Assembly (NCBI RefSeq): GCF_043195105.1
Contig: NZ_JBAFWO010000001.1
Source: NCEH01 sp002257205
GTDB lineage: Bacteria; Pseudomonadota; Alphaproteobacteria; Rhizobiales; Xanthobacteraceae
Length of the DNA stretch: 64,000 bases
Reading direction: 5' to 3' (one strand)
In this document: positions 35,347 to 44,958 of the stretch, piece after piece
How positions within the stretch are numbered: position 1 is the stretch's first letter
Layout of the letters: each line of letters starts with the position of its first letter
Notes under the pieces: model-generated
Databases searched by the model: none
Told to the model about the DNA's origin: nothing
The model's input: only the letters and a program-made list of their open reading frames with translations
Made by a program: the position numbers and the translations under genes

Positions 35347-36843
35347 ATGGCCGAGCCCCTCACCATCCGTTTCGCCAAGCACGGCGCCGCCCCGAAAGGT
35401 GTGCTCATCGTCCTCACCGATGACACGCTCACATTTGGACGGGAAGCGCAGAAGCTGCTCAAGCCCGGCCTCGATGGGGTGAAGCGGGCGATCAGCGCGG
35501 ATCAGTTCAAGGGCCGTCTCTCATCCGCCCTGGACCTGATCGCGCCGACAAATCTCGATGCTTCCCGCCTCGTGATCCTGGGCGTCGGCAAGGGTGCGGA
35601 TCTCAAGGCGGCCGATTATCTCAAGCTCGGCGGCGTGGCGTTCAGCAAGATTCCCGGCGGCGCGCGCGAAGCGACGATCCTCGTCGACCTGCCCGGATTG
35701 AAGGTGAGCCCCGACTTCGTGGCCGAGATGGCGCTCGGCGCCCGGCTGCGCAGCTATGTGTTCGATCGCTACAAGACCAAGCGCAAGGAGGGCGAGGTCG
35801 AGCCGGTCGCGCTGACATTGACCTTCTTGGTGGCCGACGAGGCCGGAACACGCCGTGCGTGGTCCGCCGGCGAGGCACTGGCCGACGGTGTCCTGCTGGC
35901 ACGCAATCTCGTCAACGAGCCATCCAACGTGCTCGATCCCCCGGAATTCGCACGTCGGGCGCAGGAGCTGACCTCGGTCGGCGTGGACGTCGAGGTGCTG
36001 GGCGACGCGGAACTCGCGGAACTCGGCATGGGGGCGCTGCTGGGCGTCGGCCAGGGCTCCATCAAGGAAAGCCGTGTCGTGGTCATGCGCTGGAACGGCG
36101 CGGACGCGAAGACCCAGCCGGTGGCCTTCATCGGCAAGGGCGTGACTTTCGACACCGGCGGCATTTCCATCAAGCCCGCCGCCGGGATGGAAGACATGAA
36201 GGGCGACATGGGCGGCGCCGCCTGCGTCACCGGGCTCATGTATGCGCTGGCGGCCCGCAAGGCCAAGGTGAATGCGGTCGGCGTCATCGGCTGCGTGGAG
36301 AACATGCCTGACGGCGCTGCGCAGCGCCCCGGCGACATCGTCACCTCCATGTCCGGCCAGACCATCGAGATCATCAATACCGACGCCGAGGGCCGGCTCG
36401 TTCTGGCCGATGTGCTCTGGTACACGAAGGAGCGCTTCCAGCCGCGCTTCATGGTGGACCTCGCCACCCTCACCGGCGCCATCCTGGTGGCGCTTGGCCA
36501 TGAATATGCCGGCCTGTTCTCCAATGACGACGAACTGGCCCAGCGCTTGTCAGCCGCCGGTATGGAGACCGGCGAGCGCGTGTGGCGCATGCCGCTCGGC
36601 CCGGAATATGACAAGCAGATCGACAGCCGCTTCGCCGACATGAAGAACACCGGCGGCCGCAATGGCGGATCGATCACCGCCGCGCAATTCCTCAAGCGCT
36701 ATGTGGACAAGACCCCTTGGGCGCATCTGGACGTCGCCGGCACGGCCATGTCCTCGCCGGCCAGCGACATCAACAAGAGCTGGGCGTCGGGCTGGGGTGT
36801 GCGGCTGCTGAACCAGCTCGTCGCCGACCATTACGAAGGCTAA
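35347..36843 (+). CDS. pepA: leucyl aminopeptidase (M17)
   Basis: A 498-residue cytosolic aminopeptidase. ATG 35347 is chosen because CGGAG lies a few bases upstream; the longer reading adds 18 residues without support. The C-terminal catalytic domain contains the two-metal site: VAFIGKGVTFDTGGISIKP, then N344-TDAEGR-350, the M17 signature, and MVDLATLTGA. It removes N-terminal amino acids and has a DNA-binding role in some bacteria. In E. coli pepA neighbours lptF; here they are 27 kb apart. Confidence 0.95.
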   Translation: MAEPLTIRFAKHGAAPKGVLIVLTDDTLTFGREAQKLLKPGLDGVKRAISADQFKGRLSSALDLIAPTNLDASRLVILGVGKGADLKAADYLKLGGVAFSKIPGGAREATILVDLPGLKVSPDFVAEMALGARLRSYVFDRYKTKRKEGEVEPVALTLTFLVADEAGTRRAWSAGEALADGVLLARNLVNEPSNVLDPPEFARRAQELTSVGVDVEVLGDAELAELGMGALLGVGQGSIKESRVVVMRWNGADAKTQPVAFIGKGVTFDTGGISIKPAAGMEDMKGDMGGAACVTGLMYALAARKAKVNAVGVIGCVENMPDGAAQRPGDIVTSMSGQTIEIINTDAEGRLVLADVLWYTKERFQPRFMVDLATLTGAILVALGHEYAGLFSNDDELAQRLSAAGMETGERVWRMPLGPEYDKQIDSRFADMKNTGGRNGGSITAAQFLKRYVDKTPWAHLDVAGTAMSSPASDINKSWASGWGVRLLNQLVADHYEG

Positions 36844-36852
36844 GCAGCAACC

Positions 36853-36880
36853 GGTGTGAGGCGGCGCGCCGGCTCACACC
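36853..36880. terminator. candidate shared hairpin between pepA and the FAD oxidoreductase
   Basis: A perfect 8-bp inverted repeat GGTGTGAG (36853-36860) / CTCACACC (36873-36880), with a GC-rich inner part that can extend the stem, lies in the 30-bp gap of two convergent genes and overlaps the last codons of the minus-strand gene. There is no strong T run on either side, so bidirectional termination is plausible but unproven. Confidence 0.45.
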
Positions 36881-38055
36881 ACCTTGCGTTCCACGAGGGG
36901 CGCGTTGTGGGCGATGCGCCCATAGCCGAGCGGCGACAGGTCCAGCGTCACATAACGCGCGTGCACGATCAGTTCGCTCAATCCCCGGCCCACGGCTGGG
37001 GATTGTTGCAGGCCGTGGCCGCTGAAGCCATTGGCCAGCAGCAGGTTCGCGCAGCCCGGCGCTCTGCCGAGAATGGCGTTCTGGTCGAACAGGTTCATGT
37101 CGTAATGCCCGGCCCAGGCGCGTCCCGGCCGCAGGCGCTCGAAGGCGGGAATGCGCAGCGCGAGCGTCGGCCAGATCACATCCTCGAACAGCGTATGATC
37201 CACGTCGAAATCCGTGCTGTCGGGATCCTGCTCGGGCGGCGGGGCGGTTCCGCAGAGGAAGCCGGCTCCTTCCGGCCGCACATAGACGCCGCTCGGGTCG
37301 ATCAGCAGTGGGCAATCCGGCACGGCATCGGGGCAGGTGAAGGTGAAGATCATGCGCTTCTTGTTCGCCACCGGAAGTTCGATCCCGGCGGTGCGGGCGA
37401 GGTCGGCACCGCCTGCGCCCGCAGCATTCACCGCCCACCCGCAGGCGATGCGCGTTCCGTCCGCCAGCACCACCGCTTCGATCCGGTCCCCGACGCGCTC
37501 CAGGCTGGCGGCCTTCGCCGCGCGATATTCGACCCCGAGGCTGCGCGCCTTGCGGCGGAAAGCCTGCATCAGGCCATAGCCATCGAACCAGCCTTCGCCT
37601 GAAAGCCCAAGGCTGCCGAGCGCGATGCCTTCGGTATTCAGCCAGGGAAAGCGTGCCGCCAGAGCGTCCGGCGACAGAAGCGCGATGTCCGCCCCAAGTC
37701 CGGTCTGCACCGCATGGGCACCAACCAGCTCATCCGCGCCCGCATCGCTGGCAAGGAAGAGATAGCCGCCTTCGCGCAGCGCGATGTCGGGCGTGTCCCC
37801 GTCGACGGCAAGCCACGCCCCGATCTCGCGCAGGAAGGCGATGCCGTAGAGCGAGATCGCGACATTGATGGGGGAGGAATATTGCTGGCGGATCGAGGCG
37901 GCCGAGCGCGCCGAGGCGCAGGTCTGATAGCTCGGGTCCTGCTCCAGTACGAGCACGCGTCCAGCGAAATCCGGATTTGCCGCAAGGTGAAAGGCCGTCG
38001 AACTGCCGCTCACCGCGCCGCCCACGATCACCACGTCGAAAGACTCGTCCGCCAT
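36874..38055 (-). CDS. FAD-dependent oxidoreductase (DAO family)
   Basis: A 393-residue flavoprotein of the glycine/D-amino acid oxidase fold. Start 38055 (MADESFDVVIVGGAVSGSS) puts the Rossmann motif at residues 8-20 as expected; longer readings add junk. The QYSSPINVAISLYG region and the C-terminal GFSGHGLQQSPAVGRGLSEL, which binds FAD, are typical of the FOXRED1/sarcosine-oxidase-like branch. It probably oxidises a secondary or alpha-amino compound. It is divergent from an ornithine-cyclodeaminase-family gene across about 230 bp, next to putA, suggesting a role in amine or imino acid breakdown. Confidence 0.82.
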   Translation of the reverse strand: MADESFDVVIVGGAVSGSSTAFHLAANPDFAGRVLVLEQDPSYQTCASARSAASIRQQYSSPINVAISLYGIAFLREIGAWLAVDGDTPDIALREGGYLFLASDAGADELVGAHAVQTGLGADIALLSPDALAARFPWLNTEGIALGSLGLSGEGWFDGYGLMQAFRRKARSLGVEYRAAKAASLERVGDRIEAVVLADGTRIACGWAVNAAGAGGADLARTAGIELPVANKKRMIFTFTCPDAVPDCPLLIDPSGVYVRPEGAGFLCGTAPPPEQDPDSTDFDVDHTLFEDVIWPTLALRIPAFERLRPGRAWAGHYDMNLFDQNAILGRAPGCANLLLANGFSGHGLQQSPAVGRGLSELIVHARYVTLDLSPLGYGRIAHNAPLVERKVV

Positions 38056-38284
38056 CTGAAAACAGGCCCATGCCGATGCTCTATCCCTGGAATGGCCCCG
38101 CCGCATCGGGCGCGCAAGGGCGGGACAGGGCATGTGCGTTTTCATCCCTATCGGCCGCGCGCGGCGCCGCGCCGTTTCGAGGCTTTGCGCGCCCGCGGAA
38201 ACATCCCGGTTGCGGTTTCATCGCATTTTCTTCACGTGAAGCGGTACCCACTTCGCTCGAAAAAGCTTCAGGGAGACGATTCGC

Positions 38285-39226
38285 ATGCCCAAGGTCTTCA
38301 GCGCCGCGCAGATCCATGCAGCGCTCGATTATCCCTCCCTCGTCGAAGCCTTGCGCGCCGCCTTCGCCGCCCAGAAAGTGGAGGCGCCGGTGCGCCAGGC
38401 GTTCGATGTGGGAACTCCGGATGCGACCGCCCATCTGCTGACCATGCCGGCCTGGGAACGCGGCGTCGCCATGGGCGTGAAGCTGGTGACGGTTGTGCCC
38501 GGCAACGGCGCGCGGGGCCTTGGCGCGGTCAACTCCATCTATACCCTGTTCGATGGGGAAACCGGCGCGCCGCGCGCGATCCTGGACGGTGATGCGCTCA
38601 CCAACCGGCGCACGGCGGCAGCTTCCGCGCTGGCTTCCTCCTATCTGTCGCGTCGGGAGAGCCGCACGCTTCTGCTGGTGGGCACCGGCCATCTCGCGGG
38701 CTATCTCGCCGCCGCCCATGCGGCGGTGCGGCCCATCGCGCGCATCCTGGTGTGGGGGCGCGCGCCGGAGAAGGCGCGCTGCGTCGCCGACCGCCTGAAA
38801 GGGCAGGGGCTGGACGCGCATACGGTGTCCGACCTGAAGGGCGCGCTGGCGCAGGCGGATATCGTCTCCTGCGCCACCACCTCCACGCAGGCGATCGTGT
38901 GCGGTGCGGAGGTTCGGCCCGGCACCCATGTGGACCTGGTGGGTGCCTTCACCCCCGCCATGCGCGAAAGCGATGATGCCCTCATCGCCAGAAGCGCGAT
39001 CTATGTGGATACGCGCGCCGGCGCGCTGGCCGAGGCGGGCGATCTGCGCTTTCCCATAAGCTCGGGCGCCTGGTCCGCGGATCTCCTGAAGGGCGACCTG
39101 TTCGATCTGTGTGCCGGCCGCGTGCCCGGCCGCACGCAGGACGATATCATCACGGTGTTCAAGTCGGTTGGCGCGGCGCTGGAGGATCTCGCCGCCGCGC
39201 GGCTGGTGGTGAAGGCGGTGGGCTGA
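38285..39226 (+). CDS. ornithine cyclodeaminase / mu-crystallin family protein
   Basis: A 313-residue NAD(P)-binding protein. The sequence MGVKLVTVVPGNGARGLGAVNSIYTLFDGETGAPRAILDGDALTNRRTAAASALAS is the family core, followed by the nucleotide motif LLVGTGHLAGYLAAAHAAV and the VDLVGAFTPAMRESD segment. Members include ornithine cyclodeaminase (ornithine to proline plus ammonia), ketimine reductases and N-alkylamino acid dehydrogenases; the sequence alone does not separate them. It ends six bases from the end of convergent putA, so a route ornithine to proline to glutamate is attractive but inferred. Confidence 0.8.
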   Translation: MPKVFSAAQIHAALDYPSLVEALRAAFAAQKVEAPVRQAFDVGTPDATAHLLTMPAWERGVAMGVKLVTVVPGNGARGLGAVNSIYTLFDGETGAPRAILDGDALTNRRTAAASALASSYLSRRESRTLLLVGTGHLAGYLAAAHAAVRPIARILVWGRAPEKARCVADRLKGQGLDAHTVSDLKGALAQADIVSCATTSTQAIVCGAEVRPGTHVDLVGAFTPAMRESDDALIARSAIYVDTRAGALAEAGDLRFPISSGAWSADLLKGDLFDLCAGRVPGRTQDDIITVFKSVGAALEDLAAARLVVKAVG

Positions 39227-39231
39227 TCGCC

Positions 39232-42200
39232 TCAGCCGAGAGCTAAGAGCGTGGCATTACCGCCGGCGGCCGCCGTATTGATGCTGATGGTGCGTTCGCG
39301 CAGGAGCCATTCCACGGGATAGGCGGCGCCGGCGGCGAGCGCGCCGGGGGAGAGGCCGTGCACCGCGACGATGGGGCCGTCGCGCTGCGCCATCTCCCGT
39401 TCAAGCGCGAGAAGGCGGTCGCTTTCTCCCTCGAACAGCGCGGCGTCGAATAGGGCCGTGGCGCGGTTTTCCGTCAAGGTGACGCGCGCCTTGACCTCGG
39501 CTGGCAGATTCGCGAGGGAAGCCTTGAGCGCGGGGGCATCGACCAGCACGCGATTGCCAGCGGCAAGGGCGGTCGCCATCTGTACCGAAAGGCCCAGCGG
39601 CGTGGCGGGTACCAGGAGCACCGTGCCGCGCGGGTGCCAGGAATAGAGATTGCGCTCGCCGACCGGCCCCGCCATTTCACGTTCCGCTCCAGCGAGGCCC
39701 CGGTCTGCAAGGCCTGCGCAGCGCGCGGCATGGGCGCTGTGCCCTTGCGCCGCGAGATGGGCGATCCAGGCGCGCGCGGCCGCGTCCACAGGTGCCGGGG
39801 CGAGCGGTTCCAGCGGCGGACATTGCGCCAGGAGGCGGCGCAGATAGAGCGGGCCGCCGGCCTTCGGCCCGGTTCCCGAGAGGCCGTGCCCGCCGAACGG
39901 CTGCACCCCCACCACAGCGCCGATGAGATTGCGGTTGATATAAAGGTTGCCGGCGGAAATCCGCGCCTCCACCTGGGCGATGGTCTCGTCGATGCGGGTG
40001 TGCAGGCCGAACGTGAGGCCGTAGCCGGTAGCGTTGATGGCGTCGATCAAGGTGTCGCGTTCGTCCCGCCGATAGCGCAGCACATGCAGAACCGGGCCGA
40101 ACACCTCGCGCGTGAGATCGCCCACCTGGTCGATCTCGATCATAGTCGGCGGCAGGAAGGTGCCATTTCGGCAGGCTTCCGGCAGCGGGCCTTGCGTGAC
40201 CTTGAAGCCGCGCGCCCGCATGGCCTCGACATATGCGGAGATGCCGGCGCGCGCCTCGGCGGTGATGAGCGGACCCATGTCCGTGGACAGCAAGGCGGGA
40301 TCGCCCACGCACCATTCGGCGAGCGCGCCTTGCAGCATGGCGCGCACGCGATCGGCGGTTTCCTCCTGAAGGCACAGAAGGCGCAGCGCAGAACAGCGCT
40401 GGCCTGCGGAATCGAAGGCGGAGACGAGCGCATCGGCAACCACCTGTTCGGGCAAGGCGGAGGAATCCACCACCAGCGCATTCTGGCCGCCGGTCTCCGC
40501 CACCAGCGGCACCGGCCGGCCATCCGGACCGAGGCGGGCGGCAAGCTGTGTCCGGATCAGGCGCGCCACTTCGGTGGATCCGGTGAACAGGACGCCGCAC
40601 GTGCGCGGGTCCGCCACCAGAGCCGCGCCGACGCTGTCGTCGCCGGGCAATAGCTGCAGGGCGGCGGGCGGAACGCCGGCTTCGCGCAGGATTTTCACCG
40701 CCGCGGCGGCGATCAGCGGGGTTTCCTCCGCCGGCTTGGCGAGCACCGGATTTCCCGCCGCGAGCGCGGCGGCGATCTGGCCGGTGAATATGGCGAGCGG
40801 GAAATTCCAGGGGCTGATGCACACCACCGGCCCGAGCGGGCGGTGGCTGTCGGCTTCGAAGGCGTCCGCCGCGCCGGCGTAATAACGCAGGAAATCCACC
40901 GCCTCGCGCACCTCGCCAACCGCATTGGGCAGCGACTTTCCCGCCTCCCGCACGATCAGGCCGAGCAGGGATGGCATGCGCGCCTCGAGAAGATCGGCTG
41001 CCGCGCGCAGGCAGCGGGCACGCTCCGCCGCCGGGGTCGCGGACCAGACCGGACCCAGCGTCGCGGCTTGATGCAGGGCGAGGGCGGCGAGAGCGGGGTC
41101 GGCGTCCACCACATGCCCCACCGTATCGCGCAGGTCGGCGGGATTGCGCACCGCACGTGGCGCCCGCTCGCTGCGGTCGCTGTCTTCGTTCGCCAACATG
41201 GGAGCCGCGCAAGGCGATGCCTGCTGGCTTGCGAGCAAGGCGGCGGCGAGGGAGGCGAGGCGCTGCTCATTGGAAAAATCCAAACCTGCCGCATTCGGCC
41301 GGTCCCCGAACAGATCGCGCGGCGCAGCGATGCGCGGGTTCGGCGCGCCGAGCGGCGCGATCGCGCTTGCTTCAGCCACGGGATCGGCGGCGAGCGCTTC
41401 CACCGGAAAGCTGTCGTCGGCGATGCGGTGGACGAAGGAGGAGTTGGCGCCATTCTCCAGCAGCCGCCGCACCAGATAGGCGAGCAGGGTCTCGTGCGGA
41501 CCGACGGGCGCATAGATGCGGCAGGGGCGGTTCAGCTTTTCGGGTCCCACCACCTCCTCATAGAGCGGCTCGCCCATGCCATGCAGGCACTGGAATTCGT
41601 ATTGGCCGGCATAAAAATTCTCCCCCGCCAGCGCCATGACCGCCGAAAGCGTCTGCGCATTGTGGGTGGCGAATTGCGGAAACACCGCATCACCCGCCGC
41701 GAGCAGGCGGCGGGCGCAGGCGAGATAGGACACATCCGTGTGCACCTTTCGGGTGAACACCGGAAAGCCCTCCAGCCCGTCCACCTGGGCGCGCTTGATC
41801 TCGGCATCCCAATAGGCGCCCTTGACCAGGCGCACCATGATGCGGCGGGCGGTACGGCGGCCGAGATCGATGATGAAGTCCAGCATCGCCATGGCGCGCT
41901 TCTGATAGGCCTGGACCACGAAGCCGATGCCGTTCCAGCCGGCGAGGTCCGGATCGAGGCACAGCGCCTCCAGTACGTCGAGGGAGAGGTCGAGCCGGTC
42001 GGCCTCCTCGGCGTCGATGTTGAGGCCAATGTCGTAGCTGCGGGCGAGGCGCGCGAGTTCGTGCACGCGCGGCAGCATCTCCCGCATGACGCGCTCGCGC
42101 TGGGCGCGCGCATAGCGCGGATGCAGGGCCGAGAGCTTGATGGAGATGCCCGGCCCGTCATGGATGCCGCGCCGGGCGGCCGCCTTGCCGATGGCATGGA

Positions 42201-43086
42201 TCGCCTGGACATAGGCTGCCATGTAGCGCGCGGCATCCTCGGCGGTCATGGCCGCCTCGCCCAGCATGTCGTAGGAATGGCGGAAGCCCTTCGCCTCCAT
42301 GGCGCGGCTGTTGGCGAGCGCCTGGGCGATGGTCTCCCCGGTCACGAACTGCTCGCCCATCATGCGCATGGTCATGTCGACGGCGGCGCGGATCAAGGGT
42401 TCGCCGCCGCGCGCCACCAGCCGGGTGAGCGCGGAGGCAAGGCCCGCCTCGCTGCTGGTGCCAGTGAGCCGGCCCGTGACGAGCAGCCCCCAGGTGGCGG
42501 CGTTCACGAATACCGAGCGGCTGTGGCCGAGATGGGCGAGCCAGTCGCCCTGGCCGATCTTGTCGCGGATCAGCGCATCGCGGGTCGGCCGGTCGGGAAT
42601 ACGCAGCAATGCTTCCGCAAGGCAGAGCAAGGCGACGCCCTCCTGGCTCGACAGATCATATTCGTGGATCAGCGCCTCGACGGCGCCCTTGCCGGCCTTG
42701 GCGCGCAAGGCGCGGATGAGGTGTTTCGCCCGTTCGGCCACCGCCTTGGTCTGCGCGGAGGGCAAGGTGGCGTCGGAAATCAGCCGGGGCAGGCACTCTT
42801 CCTCCGGTGCTCGATAGGCGGCGGTGATGCGGGCCCGCAGCACGCTTTCGGGCCGCACCGCCTGCGCGAAAGCTAGGAAAGGTTCGCTTTCCCGCGCGCC
42901 GGCGAGCGCCTCGGGCAGGGGCGTCGCTCCGGCTGAGAGGCTGGCTTCGGTTTCGTCCAATGTGTCGAGCATGGCGACGAGCGCCTGTTTCACCAGAAAA
43001 TGCGGGGTACGGCCCTGGCGCGCCGCCGCCGCCTTAAGGCGCGCCCGCAGCGCATCATCCACCTTGACGCCAATGGTTGTTCCCAT
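39232..43086 (-). CDS. putA: bifunctional proline dehydrogenase / P5C dehydrogenase with repressor domain
   Basis: A 1284-residue trifunctional PutA. Start 43086 (MGTTIGVKVDDALRARLKAAAARQ) has GGAGG upstream and begins with the ribbon-helix-helix DNA-binding domain (about 1-45). The FAD proline dehydrogenase barrel follows (about 150-550, with the LVKGAYWDAEIKRAQ and YEFQCLHGMGEPLY motifs), then the NAD aldehyde dehydrogenase (about 620-1100; active-site Cys in SAGQRCSALR, VCISPWNFPLAIFTGQ). A C-terminal domain of about 150 residues closes the substrate tunnel, as in long PutAs. It converts proline to glutamate by channelling. The RHH domain suggests autorepression, and a matching operator lies directly upstream. 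Confidence 0.95.
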   Translation of the reverse strand: MGTTIGVKVDDALRARLKAAAARQGRTPHFLVKQALVAMLDTLDETEASLSAGATPLPEALAGARESEPFLAFAQAVRPESVLRARITAAYRAPEEECLPRLISDATLPSAQTKAVAERAKHLIRALRAKAGKGAVEALIHEYDLSSQEGVALLCLAEALLRIPDRPTRDALIRDKIGQGDWLAHLGHSRSVFVNAATWGLLVTGRLTGTSSEAGLASALTRLVARGGEPLIRAAVDMTMRMMGEQFVTGETIAQALANSRAMEAKGFRHSYDMLGEAAMTAEDAARYMAAYVQAIHAIGKAAARRGIHDGPGISIKLSALHPRYARAQRERVMREMLPRVHELARLARSYDIGLNIDAEEADRLDLSLDVLEALCLDPDLAGWNGIGFVVQAYQKRAMAMLDFIIDLGRRTARRIMVRLVKGAYWDAEIKRAQVDGLEGFPVFTRKVHTDVSYLACARRLLAAGDAVFPQFATHNAQTLSAVMALAGENFYAGQYEFQCLHGMGEPLYEEVVGPEKLNRPCRIYAPVGPHETLLAYLVRRLLENGANSSFVHRIADDSFPVEALAADPVAEASAIAPLGAPNPRIAAPRDLFGDRPNAAGLDFSNEQRLASLAAALLASQQASPCAAPMLANEDSDRSERAPRAVRNPADLRDTVGHVVDADPALAALALHQAATLGPVWSATPAAERARCLRAAADLLEARMPSLLGLIVREAGKSLPNAVGEVREAVDFLRYYAGAADAFEADSHRPLGPVVCISPWNFPLAIFTGQIAAALAAGNPVLAKPAEETPLIAAAAVKILREAGVPPAALQLLPGDDSVGAALVADPRTCGVLFTGSTEVARLIRTQLAARLGPDGRPVPLVAETGGQNALVVDSSALPEQVVADALVSAFDSAGQRCSALRLLCLQEETADRVRAMLQGALAEWCVGDPALLSTDMGPLITAEARAGISAYVEAMRARGFKVTQGPLPEACRNGTFLPPTMIEIDQVGDLTREVFGPVLHVLRYRRDERDTLIDAINATGYGLTFGLHTRIDETIAQVEARISAGNLYINRNLIGAVVGVQPFGGHGLSGTGPKAGGPLYLRRLLAQCPPLEPLAPAPVDAAARAWIAHLAAQGHSAHAARCAGLADRGLAGAEREMAGPVGERNLYSWHPRGTVLLVPATPLGLSVQMATALAAGNRVLVDAPALKASLANLPAEVKARVTLTENRATALFDAALFEGESDRLLALEREMAQRDGPIVAVHGLSPGALAAGAAYPVEWLLRERTISINTAAAGGNATLLALG

Positions 43087-43098
43087 CTGCGAGCCTCC

Positions 43099-43132
43099 GG
43101 TTGCACCCCAGTCAGCCACAAAAGGTGCAACC
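43099..43132. promoter_or_regulatory. candidate PutA autorepressor operator
   Basis: A perfect 9-bp inverted repeat GGTTGCACC (43099-43107) / GGTGCAACC (43124-43132), arms 16 bases apart, starts 13 bases upstream of the putA start codon. Each arm carries GTTGCA, the sequence recognised by the E. coli PutA ribbon-helix-helix domain. Since this PutA has the same N-terminal domain, autoregulation by proline is the likely meaning. The first arm touches the putA ribosome site. Confidence 0.65.
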
Positions 43133-43336
43133 CGAAAAGGCCGGCGATGCGTGCGGCACCGTTTCCGGCGAAGCAATGGGCGACGGCTTGCAGACCCGCG
43201 CGGAACCTTCGCCGATGCCCGGCATTGGACAGGGAACGCCGATCGTCCTTATTTCCTATTGCCTGAGCGGTGCCTTCCACCCCGATTCCATGCTATCGGC
43301 AGCCGACCAATCAGAGCCGTTGCGGAGAAGCTCTTC

Positions 43337-44836
43337 ATGTTTCCGACGCCGAAGCCCGCATTGACGCCCAATACATACGCCTATGAATCCGAGCCAATGG
43401 TGAAGCCCACGGGCTTCCGGGAATATGATGCCCGCTGGTTGTTCCAGAAGGAAATCAACCTGATGGGCATCCAGGCGCTGGGCATGGGCCTCGGCACCCT
43501 GATGCACCAGATGGGCGTCAAGCCCGAGATCGTCACGGGGCATGATTTCCGCGGCTATTCCTCGTCGATCAAATACGCGATGGTCTCCGGCCTCATGGCC
43601 GCTGGCGTGAAGGTGCACGACATCGGCCTCGCCATGTCGCCCATGGCCTATTTTGCCCAGTTCGCGCTCGATGTGCCGGCGGTGGCGATGGTGACCGCTT
43701 CCCACAACGACAATGGCTGGACCGGCGTGAAGATGGGCGTGAACCGTCCGCTCACCTTCGGGCCCGACGAGATGACGCGCCTGAAGGAAATCGTGCTTTC
43801 GGCTGCCTTCGACCTGCGCGGCGGCGGCGCTTACCACTTCGTCGAAAACTTCCCAGAGGTCTATATCAAGGACCTGACTGACCGTCCCAAGCTGAAGCAC
43901 CCCATCAAGGCGGTGGTGGCCTGCGGCAACGGCACGGCCGGCGCATTCGCCCCGCGCATACTGGAAGCGCTGGGGGTGGAGGTGGTGCCGCTCGACACGG
44001 AGCTGGACCATTCCTTCCCCAAGTACAATCCGAACCCGGAAGACATGGAGATGCTCCATGCCATGCGCGATGCGGTGCTGGCCTCCGGCGCCGACGTGGC
44101 GCTTGGCTTTGACGGCGATGGCGACCGCTGCGGCGTGGTGGACAATGAGGGCGAGGAGATCTTCGCCGACAAGATGGGCGTGATGCTGGCGCGCGATCTC
44201 GCCAAGATCTATCCCGGCTCCACTTTCGTGGTGGACGTGAAGTCCACCGGCCTGTTCGCCACCGACCCCGAGCTGATCAAGCTCGGCGTGAAGGCGGATT
44301 ATTGGAAGACCGGCCATTCCTACATGAAGCGCCGCGTCAACGAGACCGGCGCGCTGGTGGGCTTCGAGAAGTCCGGCCATTATTTCTTCAACAAGCCCAT
44401 CGGCCGGGGCTATGACGACGGCCTTGTCTCCGCCATCGCCGTGCTGGACATGCTGGACCGCAACCCCGGCAAGAAGCTCTCCGAGCTGCGCCTGGCCCTG
44501 CCCAAGACCTGGTCCTCGCCCACCATGTCGCCCCACTGCGCGGACGAAGCCAAATACGGCATCGTCACCGAAGTGGTGAAGCATTTCGAAGATCTCCAGG
44601 CCAAGGGCGGAAGCGTCACTGGCCAGCCGATCCGCGATCTTGTCACCGTCAACGGTGTGCGCGTCACGACTGAAGACGGCACCTGGGGCTTGGTGCGCGC
44701 CTCCTCCAACAAGCCGGAACTGGTCGTGGTGGTGGAAAGCCCGGTTTCCGAAGCGCGCATGCGCGACATGTTCAAGGAAATCGACGGCGTACTGCGCACC
44801 CATCCGGAAGTCGGCGCCTACAACCAGACGATCTGA
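43337..44836 (+). CDS. phosphomannomutase/phosphoglucomutase
   Basis: A 499-residue alpha-D-phosphohexomutase. ATG 43337 has GGAG (43324-43327) in place; the frame is open for 171 codons upstream but that part is antisense to putA. The phosphoserine is S122 in VTASHNDNGWTG, the metal loop is D259-GDGDR-264, and the sugar-specificity loop is GFEKSGHYFFNKP. Such enzymes interconvert hexose 6- and 1-phosphates for LPS, exopolysaccharide or glycogen. The GEKSGH-like loop with Glu and Ser fits dual PMM/PGM specificity. Symbols such as manB, algC and noeK are used for relatives, so none is assigned. Confidence 0.9.
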   Translation: MFPTPKPALTPNTYAYESEPMVKPTGFREYDARWLFQKEINLMGIQALGMGLGTLMHQMGVKPEIVTGHDFRGYSSSIKYAMVSGLMAAGVKVHDIGLAMSPMAYFAQFALDVPAVAMVTASHNDNGWTGVKMGVNRPLTFGPDEMTRLKEIVLSAAFDLRGGGAYHFVENFPEVYIKDLTDRPKLKHPIKAVVACGNGTAGAFAPRILEALGVEVVPLDTELDHSFPKYNPNPEDMEMLHAMRDAVLASGADVALGFDGDGDRCGVVDNEGEEIFADKMGVMLARDLAKIYPGSTFVVDVKSTGLFATDPELIKLGVKADYWKTGHSYMKRRVNETGALVGFEKSGHYFFNKPIGRGYDDGLVSAIAVLDMLDRNPGKKLSELRLALPKTWSSPTMSPHCADEAKYGIVTEVVKHFEDLQAKGGSVTGQPIRDLVTVNGVRVTTEDGTWGLVRASSNKPELVVVVESPVSEARMRDMFKEIDGVLRTHPEVGAYNQTI

Positions 44837-44958
44837 CGCTTTGATCGGGAGATGTTGCGTCTTCCGGTTGTGATCTCATTTCTTTAAACTAAATTGCGGC
44901 CCATGCGCGACGTGCGTGTGGGCCGCACGTGCATTCGCGCGTTCCCTGGGGGGTGGTG

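Noticed and set aside
42824..43336. In-frame extension of the phosphohexomutase upstream
   Set aside because: The 171 added residues are antisense to putA and unlike any mutase N-terminus; ATG 43337 has a ribosome site.
44896..44926. 8-bp palindrome GCGGCCCA/TGGGCCGC upstream of the phytase-like gene
   Set aside because: No T run follows, so it is not a terminator, and nothing links it to a regulator; kept only as a note.
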